Shown here: positions 1 through 7,561 of the stretch, piece after piece
How positions within the stretch are numbered: the stretch's first letter is position 1
How the letters are laid out: every line of letters begins with the position of its first letter
Assembly: GCA_016302185.1 (NCBI GenBank)
Contig: JAEDOC010000043.1
Location: 1-14,762, forward strand
Direction of reading: 5' to 3'
From: Clostridium sp.
Lineage (GTDB): Bacteria; Bacillota; Clostridia; Lachnospirales; Lachnospiraceae
DNA: 14,762 nucleotides
Notes under the pieces: model-generated
What the model saw: the letters and a program-made list of their open reading frames with translations, nothing else
Told to the model about the DNA's origin: nothing
The model's database searches: none
Position numbers and translations under genes: made by a program

Positions 1-151
1 ACGCGATCATGATGAACGGTGCCGGCTTTCCGCTTGCATAACATTTTTTCCATGCCCCAATTGATGCCATTCCGGCAAATCCTGCACCGAATGCAGATCC
101 TAATGCGGATAAACCAAGTGCAGCTGCCATTCCAATAAATGCGATATTCAT
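1..151 (-). CDS. atpK: V-type ATPase proteolipid subunit K (partial, 3' end outside window)
   Basis: The first 50 codons of a rotor-ring proteolipid are visible; the gene continues beyond position 1. The protein starts MNIAFIGMAAALGLSA, followed by a glycine/alanine-rich helix (GSAFGAGFAGMASIGAW) and a polar KKCYASGKPAPF loop. This is the usual beginning of the first hairpin of bacterial V-type K subunits. K forms the membrane ring that carries H+ or Na+ past subunit I. The ATG at 151 is preceded by GGAG with a 7-base spacer, and the gene begins 19 bases after the stop of subunit I, so it is co-transcribed. The ion-binding glutamate and its partners lie outside the window, so ion specificity cannot be judged here. 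The family call is strong; the full length (normally about 140-160 residues) is not visible. Confidence 0.9.
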   Translation of the reverse strand, partial: MNIAFIGMAAALGLSALGSAFGAGFAGMASIGAWKKCYASGKPAPFIMIA

Positions 152-170
152 AAATATTCTCCTTTACATG

Positions 171-2012
171 CTATTTTTTTATCTTGTCATTTACTTTAAA
201 TGGTTCATATGCAATTCCCGTCCATTCCAGACCGGCCTGCCCGGAGAACTCCAGCACGTTCAGTCTGACACCATGTACCACCACGGAAAGGAAGGCCATG
301 ATGATGTTGAGCCCATGCCCAATCACCAGAATTACGATGCCAAGGATCGCCAACGGTCCGTGGAAGCCCTCTGCGATTCCGATAAAGCTCTGGGAAATCG
401 CAAGTCCTGCCATACCAACGGCAAACAGACGGATGTAGCTCATGATATTACCGAAGCAGCTGATGGTATTTAAAAATACGGTAAATGCATCAGCACAGCC
501 TGCTTTGATTCCCTCTGCGAACGTGCGGTCCGGTGACATGCCACCGAAGAGAACCACAATGACAAAGGCGACACCGACGAGGGCAAATACCGGTACCATA
601 GGAATCTGCTCTCCGATCACCAGGTAAAGCGTTAACAGGTACATTGCAGTAATCGCTATCAGCCATCCTAAGTCTGCTACCCAGCTTAAATTCTTTTCCG
701 AAATCTTCTTCCGGATCGAAATCAGGCTTCCCAGCGCCATCTGAATGGCTCCGACAGAGAAGGAAAACTTCATGATAGTGTTCTGCTGCTGCAGCGCCGT
801 AACCCCAAAGTATTCCGGATAATTGGCAAACTGGGGAATCACCAGCGCTTTGAGAAGCGGAATATCCATGGCCTGTTCAAAACCAAACCAGGTTCCGGTA
901 ATTGCTCCCCAGATGACTGTTGCAACAGAAAGTACCAGCAACAAATAAACGACGGTATTAAATTTCTTTGATTTTGCCGCATAGGCAATGGTTCCCAGAA
1001 GAATCAGGCAGCCATAGCCTGCATCTCCGATGATCATGGCAAAGAACAGGGAAAAGAACAGGAGGAACCAGAGGGAAATATCCGATTCTCTGTATCCCGG
1101 CAGGATTCCCAGCATGTCAAATACCGGCTGAATCAGTCCTGATACCTTTCCATACTTTACTTTGGTAGGAACCTGTTCATCGTCCGCTGCCACATCATCC
1201 GCTGCCCATGCCCATCCGTGCTCCTCAGCCGCAGCCTTGAAGGCGTTCAGATCCTCTTCCGGAAGATAGCCGGACAGCCAGACGAAATCGCCGTCATTTT
1301 CTGCGGTCTCGCTCGCAGAAGAATAATTCTCCGCATTCTGGGCCTTCAGCATCTGAGCCTGAAAGCTTTCGCCGTACACGGCCGCTTTCCGTAACACATC
1401 TTCACACGCATTGATTTCACGCTGAAGATTTTCAACCTCCTTCGTCAGCTCACCGACTCCCTTTTCAGGAACGGTAAACTCGGAGGCCGGAATCGCAGGC
1501 GGCAGGACTCCCAGCACAGCAACGGTATTCATCTTATCGACGGAAGCCAGAGAAATCATCGTGATCTCCGGATCCTCCGCTGCCATCGCATATTCCTTCT
1601 TTCCCATGCGGTAAAAATGGAAATCATACCCTGCGTTCTTTAATTCTTTTAATTCGCCCGGTTCAAAATCACCCCAGGCTTTGATTCGTTCGATTTCTGC
1701 ATTGGCAGCACTCAGCTCCTGCGCAAGCGCTGCTTTTCTGTCCAACGCTTCCTGAACACCGCGATACATCTCCTCGAACCGGGCGTCCGAAAGAACCGGA
1801 ACCGCTTCGCTGCTCTTCGATTTCTTATCCGGCGCATAGTCTAACAGTGCGGAGGCTGTTTTGGAAAGACCGGTAAAGCGTTCCGCCACCGCACGGTCCG
1901 GACTCTTTCTCTCTGACAGATGCAGAATTCCGAGAGTTCGAAGTCCATCGAGCATCTCGTCCTTTTTGGAGACGGATGACACGACATAGACCATTTTCAT
2001 TTTCTCTATCAT
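171..2012 (-). CDS. atpI: V-type ATPase membrane subunit I (a-type stator subunit)
   Basis: A 613-residue protein with the two-part build of the V-type I/a subunit. Residues 1 to about 305 are soluble and partly coiled coil, forming the stator arm contact. From about 312 to the end are hydrophobic segments that form the ion half-channels beside the K ring. Diagnostic motifs are IIGDAGYGCL near 327-336, SYIRLFAVGMAG at 525-536 with the expected essential arginine at R528, and HGVRLNVLEFSGQ near 580-592. The C-terminal GLEWTGIAYEPF matches the short spirochaete/Bacteroidetes form in style. The ATG at 2012 overlaps the stop of the D gene as ATGA, implying translational coupling. In this bacterial V-type system the subunit is called I; it is unrelated to the F-type AtpI at 7116. 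Confidence 0.95.
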   Translation of the reverse strand: MIEKMKMVYVVSSVSKKDEMLDGLRTLGILHLSERKSPDRAVAERFTGLSKTASALLDYAPDKKSKSSEAVPVLSDARFEEMYRGVQEALDRKAALAQELSAANAEIERIKAWGDFEPGELKELKNAGYDFHFYRMGKKEYAMAAEDPEITMISLASVDKMNTVAVLGVLPPAIPASEFTVPEKGVGELTKEVENLQREINACEDVLRKAAVYGESFQAQMLKAQNAENYSSASETAENDGDFVWLSGYLPEEDLNAFKAAAEEHGWAWAADDVAADDEQVPTKVKYGKVSGLIQPVFDMLGILPGYRESDISLWFLLFFSLFFAMIIGDAGYGCLILLGTIAYAAKSKKFNTVVYLLLVLSVATVIWGAITGTWFGFEQAMDIPLLKALVIPQFANYPEYFGVTALQQQNTIMKFSFSVGAIQMALGSLISIRKKISEKNLSWVADLGWLIAITAMYLLTLYLVIGEQIPMVPVFALVGVAFVIVVLFGGMSPDRTFAEGIKAGCADAFTVFLNTISCFGNIMSYIRLFAVGMAGLAISQSFIGIAEGFHGPLAILGIVILVIGHGLNIIMAFLSVVVHGVRLNVLEFSGQAGLEWTGIAYEPFKVNDKIKK

Positions 2013-2623
2013 TGTGCCGCCTCCAATAGTTTTTTCTTTGAAATTTTTCCGCGGACCACGGATGCTGTCTGCTGATCTCCAAGGAATACTCCGATCACCC
2101 GGATATTTTCCTTCGCCTCCGGGATCTTGACCTTTTCAAACAGATTTACTCTCTGAGAGGTAGAACGCAGTTCCTTCTCAAGAAGCGCCTCCTGCTTGCG
2201 AAGAGTCGATACAAGAGCATCCAGACGCGCAATCTCACGGAGTTTAATAATTGCAGTATCAACCCACAAAGGATAGTCTTCGACATCGTAGTTAATGTCT
2301 TTGAATGTCAATTCCTGAAACGTAGGAATTGTAACACCCGCGATGTTCTCATTCTTACAGATGACGGTATCCGGATATACCAGATGATCCAGCTTTTTGC
2401 TCTCCGCGAACAGTTCATTCTCCGCGAATACAGAAACCCAGTCATCCAGATCTCCAATCATCTGAGCACGTTCGACTTCCTTCTGCTCCAGCTCAGCCTT
2501 TGTCTTCATGATAACCGACTGCAGCTGCTGTTTTTTCAGCTGCAGGGTCGGAAGATAACGCTGATACTGTTTCAGGCGGTCTTTCTGCACTTTCTGCTCA
2601 TTTTTTGTAAGTTTGATAGCCAT
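2009..2623 (-). CDS. atpD: V-type ATPase central-stalk subunit D
   Basis: A 204-residue protein whose N-terminal MAIKLTKNEQKVQKDRLKQY stretch and long helical ends are typical of subunit D. D is the rotor shaft inside the A3B3 head and the functional counterpart of F-type gamma. Two long charged helices (roughly residues 5-65 and 120-165) would pair as a coiled coil. Length is normal for the family. I chose the ATG at 2623 over the in-frame TTG at 2626, because AGGAG lies 6 bases upstream of the ATG. The gene follows B by 12 bases and its stop overlaps the start of I by 4 bases, placing it firmly inside the operon. The vatD-type name must not be confused with F-type beta. Confidence 0.95.
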   Translation of the reverse strand: MAIKLTKNEQKVQKDRLKQYQRYLPTLQLKKQQLQSVIMKTKAELEQKEVERAQMIGDLDDWVSVFAENELFAESKKLDHLVYPDTVICKNENIAGVTIPTFQELTFKDINYDVEDYPLWVDTAIIKLREIARLDALVSTLRKQEALLEKELRSTSQRVNLFEKVKIPEAKENIRVIGVFLGDQQTASVVRGKISKKKLLEAAQ

Positions 2624-2635
2624 CAACCGCTCCTA

Positions 2636-3931
2636 TTAATTTAATCCATCCTTATTTGGCCAGCGTTCCTTCAGAAGGCTTGTCTTCAAACCGGTCTCAT
2701 TGGGTTCAAAGCACTCCGCAAGAATCTCCCAGCCAAGGTCAAGTGCGTCTTCCAGTGGAATATTAACACCAAGATCCATTAATTTCGTCTCGAAAAGCTC
2801 ACCGTATTTCAGAAGCTTCTCGTCCCATTCGCTCATCAGGAAGCCCATCGATTTCTTCTCCAGCGCTTCCTTATACTGTGAATACAGACGGATCATACCG
2901 TCCATGAGAGCACGGTGGTCATCTCTTGTCTTGCCGTTTACGTTCTGTTTCAGACGGGAAAGGGAGCCGAACGGCTCAATATGTCCGTTCTTTAAATAAT
3001 ACTGACCCTCTGTGATATAACCTGTATTATCCGGCACCGGATGGGTAACATCATCGCCCGGCATGGTTGTTACTCCGAGGATCGTGATGGAACCTGCGCC
3101 CTCAATATCCACCGCCTTCTCGTAACGGGAAGCAAGACAGCTGTACAAATCTCCCGGATATCCACGGTTCGAAGGTACCTGCTCCATCGTAATCGCCATT
3201 TCCTTCTGTGCATCTGCAAAGTTGGTCATGTCGGTAAGCAGTACCAGTACCTTCTTTCCGGCAAGAGCGAACTGCTCTGCAACAGCCAGAGCCATATCCG
3301 GTACCAGAGTACACTCTACGATGGGATCGGCGGCCGTATGAATGAACATTACGGTGTGGCTCATAGCTCCGCCCTTTTCCAGGGTGTCACGGAACGTAAG
3401 GTAATCATCATATTTCAGACCCATACCGCCGAGAACGATCACGTCTACCTCTGCCTGAAGTGCGATACGTGAAAGCAGCTCGTTGTAGGGCTCTCCGGAA
3501 ATCGAGAAGATCGGAAGCTTCTGGCTCTCCACCAGGGTATTGAACATATCGATCATCGGAATACCGGTACGGATCATATTCTTCGGAAGAATACGTTTCG
3601 CCGGGTTAAAGGACGGTCCGTTGATCGGGATCATGTTTTCCGTAAGTGCCGGACCGCGATCTCTGGGAACTCCGGCTCCGTCAAATACACGTCCAAGCAA
3701 ATGCTCTGAGAAGGAAACCATCATCGGCCTTCCAAGGAAGCGGACGGGATCACTGGTTCCTACACCCTGAGCACCCGCAAATACCTGGAGAGACACCACA
3801 TCCTTATTCAGTTTAATAACGGTCGCGTAACTGTCGCCCACCAGAGCAAGGTCACCAAGCCGGACATCCTTCGCTCTGACAGTAACCACGTTACCGACGA
3901 TTGATTCAATTTTTGTATATACTTTCTGCAC
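2636..3931 (-). CDS. atpB: V-type ATPase non-catalytic subunit B
   Basis: A 431-residue nucleotide-binding-fold subunit that alternates with A in the A3B3 head. Where a catalytic subunit has a P-loop, this protein has the degenerate SGEPYNELL at about 145-153, as expected for a regulatory B subunit. Other family signatures are GRVFDGAGVPRD (80-91), GGMGLKYDDY, and the conserved VPSNRGYPGDLYSCLASRYE stretch with TTMPGDDVTHP after it. The start is GTG at 3931, supported by AGGAGG 7 bases upstream; the use of GTG is the only unusual feature. It lies 11 bases after the stop of A. The SGEPYN form of the degenerate loop resembles spirochaete/Bacteroidetes B subunits more than the Enterococcus type, in line with the operon order. 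Confidence 0.96.
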   Translation of the reverse strand: MQKVYTKIESIVGNVVTVRAKDVRLGDLALVGDSYATVIKLNKDVVSLQVFAGAQGVGTSDPVRFLGRPMMVSFSEHLLGRVFDGAGVPRDRGPALTENMIPINGPSFNPAKRILPKNMIRTGIPMIDMFNTLVESQKLPIFSISGEPYNELLSRIALQAEVDVIVLGGMGLKYDDYLTFRDTLEKGGAMSHTVMFIHTAADPIVECTLVPDMALAVAEQFALAGKKVLVLLTDMTNFADAQKEMAITMEQVPSNRGYPGDLYSCLASRYEKAVDIEGAGSITILGVTTMPGDDVTHPVPDNTGYITEGQYYLKNGHIEPFGSLSRLKQNVNGKTRDDHRALMDGMIRLYSQYKEALEKKSMGFLMSEWDEKLLKYGELFETKLMDLGVNIPLEDALDLGWEILAECFEPNETGLKTSLLKERWPNKDGLN

Positions 3932-3942
3932 CTTCGGACCTC

Positions 3943-5673
3943 CTACTCTACTGCTTTTGACAGGTAGAATTCTGAAATCTTCTTTTCCTGCTCATAGAAC
4001 TCCGGTGTCTCAAACTCTGTACCATGCCAGTCAAGGAACTCCTGTCTCAGCTGGTTGAAGAAGCCTCGAATCTCTTTCTTGTCTTCCATGTGATAGGACT
4101 TCGTCAATGCATCATAAAGCTTGTCGAACTCTTCTCTCTGTCTTTCCGGAGCACAGGCGGCATCGATCGGATCGAAGGAGTTCTGCTGAAGGTATACCGC
4201 ATCGAGAAGCTCACCCTTCTGATAGATAATATAGTCCTCCGCCGAGGTACCTTCCTCACCCACAACCTTCATCATCTGGTTGATCTCATTGCCTCTCCGT
4301 AAAATAGAACGGGCCTCTTCCATACGTCCCATATCTACAACACCGGTGTATTTTGACCAGGAATCCATCGGATGAATCGCAGGGTATTTACGCGCATCCG
4401 AACGCTCTCTGGAAAGTCCGTGGAATGCTCCCACAACCTTCAGGGTAGCCTGTGTTACAGGTTCCTCAAAGTTACCGCCGGCAGGTGATACGGTACCGCC
4501 GATGGTTACCGACGCAATCTTGCCATTCTTCAGTCTGACCTTACCTGCTCTCTCGTAGAAGGATGCAATGGTGGACTCAAGGTAAGCGGGGAATGCTTCT
4601 TCTCCCGGAATCTCCTCCAGACGTCCCGACATCTCACGCATGGCCTGTGCCCAACGGCTGGTGGAATCTGCCAGCAGAAGGACATCCAGTCCCATCTGTC
4701 TGTAATACTCTGCAAGTGTTACCGCGGTATAGCAGGAAGCCTCTCTGGCCGCTACCGGCATGGAAGAGGTGTTGCAGATAATAATCGTTCGTTCCATCAA
4801 AGAACGGCCAGTCTTCGGATCCTCCAGTTCAGGGAACTCCTTTAAGATTTCTACGACCTCACCGGCACGCTCTCCGCAGGCAGCTACGATAACGATATCC
4901 GCCTCACCATTCTTTGCCTCCATATGCTGAAGAACGGTTTTTCCTGCTCCGAACGGTCCCGGAACGCAGAAGGTTCCGCCCTTCGCCACGGGAAGGAACG
5001 AATCGATACAGCGAATCTTTGTTACCAGAGGTTCATCCGGGCGAAGTCTCTCTTCATAACACTTCACCGCCTGTTTGATCGGCTGTGTGATGACCATGCT
5101 GAGCTCTTTCTCTTCGCCCTTGCTGTTTTCAATCACACAGATCGTTGCTCTTACATGATAGGAGCCCTTTTCTTTAATTGATTTTACGGTCCAGTCACTA
5201 CCCTTCAGTGTGAACGGAACCATGATTTCATGCGTAAATAATCCTTCCGGAACACTGCCGATGGAATCTCCGGCCTCCACGGCATCCCCCACCTTTACTG
5301 AGGGGGTAAATTCCCACTCTCTATCCGGAATCGGATCCAGATAGACACCTCTCTCCAGGAAAAAGCCGCACTGCTCGGCAAGATCCGGCAATGGGTTCTG
5401 AAGACCGTCAAACACCTGGGTCAAAAGTCCCGGACCAAGCTCTACACTCATCAGCTCGCCTGTAAATTCCACCGGATCTCCGACCTTGATACCGTTTGAC
5501 ATCTCATAGATCTGCATGCTGGCAATACCATTGTTGATTCGGATTACCTCTCCCTTGAGGCGTTTTCCGTCAACAAGAATATAACCAACTTCATTTTTAT
5601 GTACGGAACCATCAAAGCTGACATTTGCCAGGTTTCCATTAATACCGGTTACATATCCTGTTACTGTTTCCAT
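3943..5673 (-). CDS. atpA: V-type ATPase catalytic subunit A
   Basis: A 576-residue catalytic subunit that hydrolyses or makes ATP in the A3B3 head. Seen directly: an N-terminal beta-barrel region (about 1-70), the non-homologous insertion typical of A subunits (about 110-190), the P-loop GPFGAGKT at 239-246, the CGERAGE segment with the catalytic glutamate at about 268, and ADSTSRWAQAMREMSGRLEE starting near 335. The start METVTGYV at 5673 has AGGAG 7 bases upstream. A longer reading from 5778 would overlap the preceding gene and add a non-homologous 35-residue tail, so I rejected it. It follows the DUF2764 gene by 13 bases. Length is within the normal range, slightly short of the 585-590 common in archaea. 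No key residue is missing. Confidence 0.97.
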   Translation of the reverse strand: METVTGYVTGINGNLANVSFDGSVHKNEVGYILVDGKRLKGEVIRINNGIASMQIYEMSNGIKVGDPVEFTGELMSVELGPGLLTQVFDGLQNPLPDLAEQCGFFLERGVYLDPIPDREWEFTPSVKVGDAVEAGDSIGSVPEGLFTHEIMVPFTLKGSDWTVKSIKEKGSYHVRATICVIENSKGEEKELSMVITQPIKQAVKCYEERLRPDEPLVTKIRCIDSFLPVAKGGTFCVPGPFGAGKTVLQHMEAKNGEADIVIVAACGERAGEVVEILKEFPELEDPKTGRSLMERTIIICNTSSMPVAAREASCYTAVTLAEYYRQMGLDVLLLADSTSRWAQAMREMSGRLEEIPGEEAFPAYLESTIASFYERAGKVRLKNGKIASVTIGGTVSPAGGNFEEPVTQATLKVVGAFHGLSRERSDARKYPAIHPMDSWSKYTGVVDMGRMEEARSILRRGNEINQMMKVVGEEGTSAEDYIIYQKGELLDAVYLQQNSFDPIDAACAPERQREEFDKLYDALTKSYHMEDKKEIRGFFNQLRQEFLDWHGTEFETPEFYEQEKKISEFYLSKAVE

Positions 5674-5686
5674 CAATTCTCTCCTG

Positions 5687-6208
5687 TTATAAGCTGTATA
5701 CACGCTGCTGCACCTGTTCAAAAAGGCGTTTGAATTCCTCCTTGCCTTTTTTCTGAACGAAACAACTCTGGCGCTCAAGCAATTTTAGTTTTATCGCATA
5801 ACCAAACAGATAAACATCATCGAAGGCATGCAGACCTACCAGTGAATCCAGATTTTCAAATTCACAATCCAGCAAAAGCTTCTCCGCCTCCAGAGGATTC
5901 TTTGCCGACAGCGCAGCGCCTGCTGCATGTGTAATCAAAGAATCCTTCTCAAAATCTGTTGGATACGGCTTTCCGAGATTCATGCTTCTCTGATAATTGA
6001 GCTCACGCATCAGATTCTTATAAAACACAGCCCATTCCTTTACCAGCGGCCCCTCATCGGAAGAAAGAGTAAGATTCTTTAAAAGCTCATATTTTGCTTC
6101 GCTTACATTTGGCCGGCACATGTCGAGGAATTCCTCATAGGTCAGCGGCATCTCGCCATCCGTTCTTAAGTCCGGCAGGCTGGGTATCAAATAATAATAG
6201 GAAGCCAT
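5687..6208 (-). CDS. DUF2764-type protein of the V-type ATPase operon (position of subunit C)
   Basis: A 173-residue protein starting MASYYYLIPSLPDL. The YYYLIPSLPDL opening and its place between E and A match my memory of the DUF2764 family, found in the compact V-type operons of spirochaetes, chlamydiae and Bacteroidetes. The rest is mostly alpha-helical and charged with no membrane segment, ending LFEQVQQRVYSL. By position it stands where subunit C (the socket joining the central stalk to the K ring) is encoded in other V-type operons; that it performs this job is inference. The start ATG at 6208 sits 5 bases after AGGAGG; an in-frame GTG at 6214 lies on the ribosome binding site itself and is less likely. 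The protein seems short next to the Bacteroidetes and chlamydial forms I recall. It could alternatively be an assembly factor. Confidence 0.75.
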   Translation of the reverse strand: MASYYYLIPSLPDLRTDGEMPLTYEEFLDMCRPNVSEAKYELLKNLTLSSDEGPLVKEWAVFYKNLMRELNYQRSMNLGKPYPTDFEKDSLITHAAGAALSAKNPLEAEKLLLDCEFENLDSLVGLHAFDDVYLFGYAIKLKLLERQSCFVQKKGKEEFKRLFEQVQQRVYSL

Positions 6209-6220
6209 AGACACCTCCTG

Positions 6221-6781
6221 TTAGAAATCAAGATCTCTGAAGTATGGCATCAGCATCTGCATAATCTCGTCATCGGAGCAGTCAAAATAACCGGAACCAT
6301 CCTTCGCTGCCAGGCGAAATCCCGCCGGAACACCTTTGACGGTTCTGATCTCAAGACCGTTTCTGATCTCTTCTGCAAGCTCTGCTTTCAGAGAATCACT
6401 CACCTCTGAAACTTCAACCGCATAATTTTTTACATCCTCATCTGTCACTACAGCATGAATCAGCTTTCCAAGCGCAGCGTCTGAAAGATTATTTTTAATC
6501 TTTGCAGAAAGGATCCGTTCAAATTCAGCCGTCACCTCAGCTTTAAATGCAAGCATCGCATCTCTTTTTGCCTGCTCTGCACTGATTACAGCGCTCTCTT
6601 TCAGAAGAGCCAGCTCTTTCTCCGAATTCTCCTTCACACTCTTCGCTTCGGCCCGTGCATCCGCTACAATCACTTCTGCCTTCTTTTTCGCTTCCGCAAT
6701 GATTGCCTCCGCTTCTGCATTCGCCGCATCAATTCCTTCTTTTCGGATTGACGATACTAAATCGTGTATCTGTAATTCCAT
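6221..6781 (-). CDS. atpE: V-type ATPase peripheral-stalk subunit E
   Basis: A 186-residue protein, first gene of the V-type operon. Residues about 8-75 are a long alanine- and charge-rich coiled coil (EAEAIIAEAKKKAEV and similar), followed by a globular domain ending in DDEIMQMLMPYFRDLDF. This is the normal architecture of subunit E, which forms the stator stalk holding the A3B3 head still. The ATG at 6781 has AAGGAAG 7 bases upstream; a longer in-frame reading from 6826 would start within the transcript leader and adds unconserved sequence. The gene begins about 48 bases after the predicted transcription start and ends 12 bases before the DUF2764 gene. E subunits normally pair with a small G/H subunit; no gene for one is visible in this window. 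Confidence 0.92.
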   Translation of the reverse strand: MELQIHDLVSSIRKEGIDAANAEAEAIIAEAKKKAEVIVADARAEAKSVKENSEKELALLKESAVISAEQAKRDAMLAFKAEVTAEFERILSAKIKNNLSDAALGKLIHAVVTDEDVKNYAVEVSEVSDSLKAELAEEIRNGLEIRTVKGVPAGFRLAAKDGSGYFDCSDDEIMQMLMPYFRDLDF

Positions 6782-6805
6782 GGATTCACTTCCTTTCTCT
6801 ATAAT

Positions 6806-6828
6806 GATTGTATCCAGACAAAACAATC
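6806..6828 (-). other. Possible 5' stem-loop in V-type operon leader
   Basis: The arms GATTGT (6806-6811) and ACAATC (6823-6828) are perfect reverse complements with an 11-base spacer. In the minus-strand transcript they would form a 6-bp stem starting almost exactly at the predicted 5' end. It could stabilise the mRNA or be an operator half-site pair. The stem is short and AT-rich, so this is tentative. Confidence 0.35.
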
Positions 6829-6829
6829 T

Positions 6830-6848
6830 GTTGTAATTATACTACAAC
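6830..6848. promoter_or_regulatory. Candidate operator: perfect inverted repeat over the -10 box
   Basis: GTTGTA (6830-6835) and TACAAC (6843-6848) are perfect 6-bp inverted repeats separated by 7 bases. The -10 hexamer of the V-type promoter lies in the spacer. A dimeric repressor bound here would block RNA polymerase. I cannot assign the site to a named regulator family. Confidence 0.4.
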
Positions 6849-6864
6849 TATTTTGCATAAACAA
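6836..6864 (-). promoter_or_regulatory. Predicted sigma-A-type promoter of the V-type ATPase operon
   Basis: Reading the minus strand, TTGTTT (6864-6859) is followed by exactly 17 bases and a perfect TATAAT (6841-6836). Upstream on that strand (about 6865-6925) the sequence is rich in A and T tracts, like an UP element. Transcription would start near 6829, leaving a leader of about 48 bases before the E-subunit ATG at 6781. The consensus -10, ideal spacer and AT-rich upstream flank make this the best promoter in the window. Confidence 0.75.
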
Positions 6865-6933
6865 TAAATATTTCATTTTTTTAATCTATTTTCATATTTT
6901 TCCATTTTCTTTTTTCTGTATTATGGGTATTTC

Positions 6934-6939
6934 TATAAT
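6934..6939 (+). promoter_or_regulatory. Possible -10 box for the F-type operon
   Basis: A perfect TATAAT occurs on the plus strand, but only a poor T-rich -35 region lies at the right distance and there is no extended -10 TG. If used, the leader before atpI would be about 170 bases. Other plus-strand candidates (for example TTGCTT with an 18-base spacer to TACTTT near 7044-7073) are no better, so the F-type promoter is not settled. Confidence 0.3.
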
Positions 6940-7115
6940 AAAAGCGGCCTCTATTCCTTATTTTCCACAAATTGGCATTTATTTGTTCATAATTGTGAAA
7001 ATCGTTCGTTGTAATTTTCTTCCGCTGTTTCCAATTTCTTTTGTTGCTTTTTACCATAAACGCCGTGTACTTTTTCCTATGATTGTCAATAATAAATCAG
7101 GAAAGGAGCACAACC

Positions 7116-7523
7116 ATGCACATTCAGCCTGCTGTCAAAAAAGAAGCCTCACGGTTCGCAGCCGGAACCGCCATCCTTACTCTTCTTATGTTTGTCGTTT
7201 TTCTGAGCCTTCACCGCCTGCGGCCGGAGATGGTTCCCTTCAACTTCAAGGTAATCCTCAGCGGGATTCTGGGCGCTGTCGTTGCCGCAGGTAACTTTTT
7301 CCTGATGGGGCTGACCGTTCAGAAGGTCACCTCCGCAGAGACGGAGAACGCCGCTTATCAGGCCATGAAAGCCAGCTACCGTTTCCGCACCGCCAGCCAG
7401 CTTCTGTGGGCTGTCCTTGCACTGGGTCTCCCTTTTTTTAACGGAGCTGCCGGCATCCTGCCGTTATTTTTCCCCAGTATCTGTATAAAAGCAGGCAGTA
7501 TCCTGGGGATACGAAAACCCTGA
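7116..7523 (+). CDS. atpI: F-type ATP synthase-associated protein I
   Basis: A 135-residue membrane protein at the head of the F-type operon, the usual place of AtpI, which is thought to help assemble the c-ring or import Mg2+. Four hydrophobic segments are visible, at about 15-33, 44-66, 94-109 and 113-131, with basic residues at the N-terminus (VKKEASR). The sequence is poorly conserved, as is normal for AtpI, so the call rests on size, topology and position. I chose the ATG at 7116 because AAAGGAG lies 7 bases upstream; a TTG at 7083 would start before that ribosome binding site. The next gene, atpB, follows by 34 bases. Confidence 0.82.
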   Translation: MHIQPAVKKEASRFAAGTAILTLLMFVVFLSLHRLRPEMVPFNFKVILSGILGAVVAAGNFFLMGLTVQKVTSAETENAAYQAMKASYRFRTASQLLWAVLALGLPFFNGAAGILPLFFPSICIKAGSILGIRKP

Positions 7524-7549
7524 TATACAAAACCTGGAAAGGAGTAAAC

Positions 7550-7561
7550 ATGCGCCTATGA
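7550..7561 (+). CDS. Three-codon minicistron overlapping the atpB start
   Basis: An ATG at 7550 opens the reading frame Met-Arg-Leu-stop, whose TGA overlaps the atpB ATG as ATGA. The GGAG at 7541-7544 is 5 bases from this ATG but 13 bases from the atpB ATG, so ribosomes may start here and reinitiate on atpB. Whether it is translated cannot be told from sequence alone. Confidence 0.35.
   Translation: MRL

Larger units (their letters stand above)
6782..7115. other. Divergent intergenic region between the V-type and F-type operons
   Basis: About 334 bases without a gene separate the start codons of V-type subunit E and F-type AtpI. The region is strongly AT-rich, especially 6840-6930, where the plus strand is T-rich. 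It holds the V-type promoter, the operator-like repeat and the leader stem described separately, plus a weak plus-strand promoter candidate. I saw no small gene, structured RNA or terminator in it. Confidence 0.8.

Noticed and set aside
3102..3314. Small open frames antisense to or out of frame with the ATPase genes
   Set aside because: All lie inside genes with clear family motifs and show no own ribosome binding site or conserved content; they are shadows.
5674..5778. Longer N-terminus of V-type subunit A from 5778
   Set aside because: It would overlap the upstream gene, adds sequence with no family resemblance, and the ATG at 5673 has a well-placed AGGAG.
5687..6208. Call as canonical V-type subunit C
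   Set aside because: It is far shorter than the roughly 330-350 residues of subunit C and opens with the YYYLIPSLPDL signature of the DUF2764 type instead.
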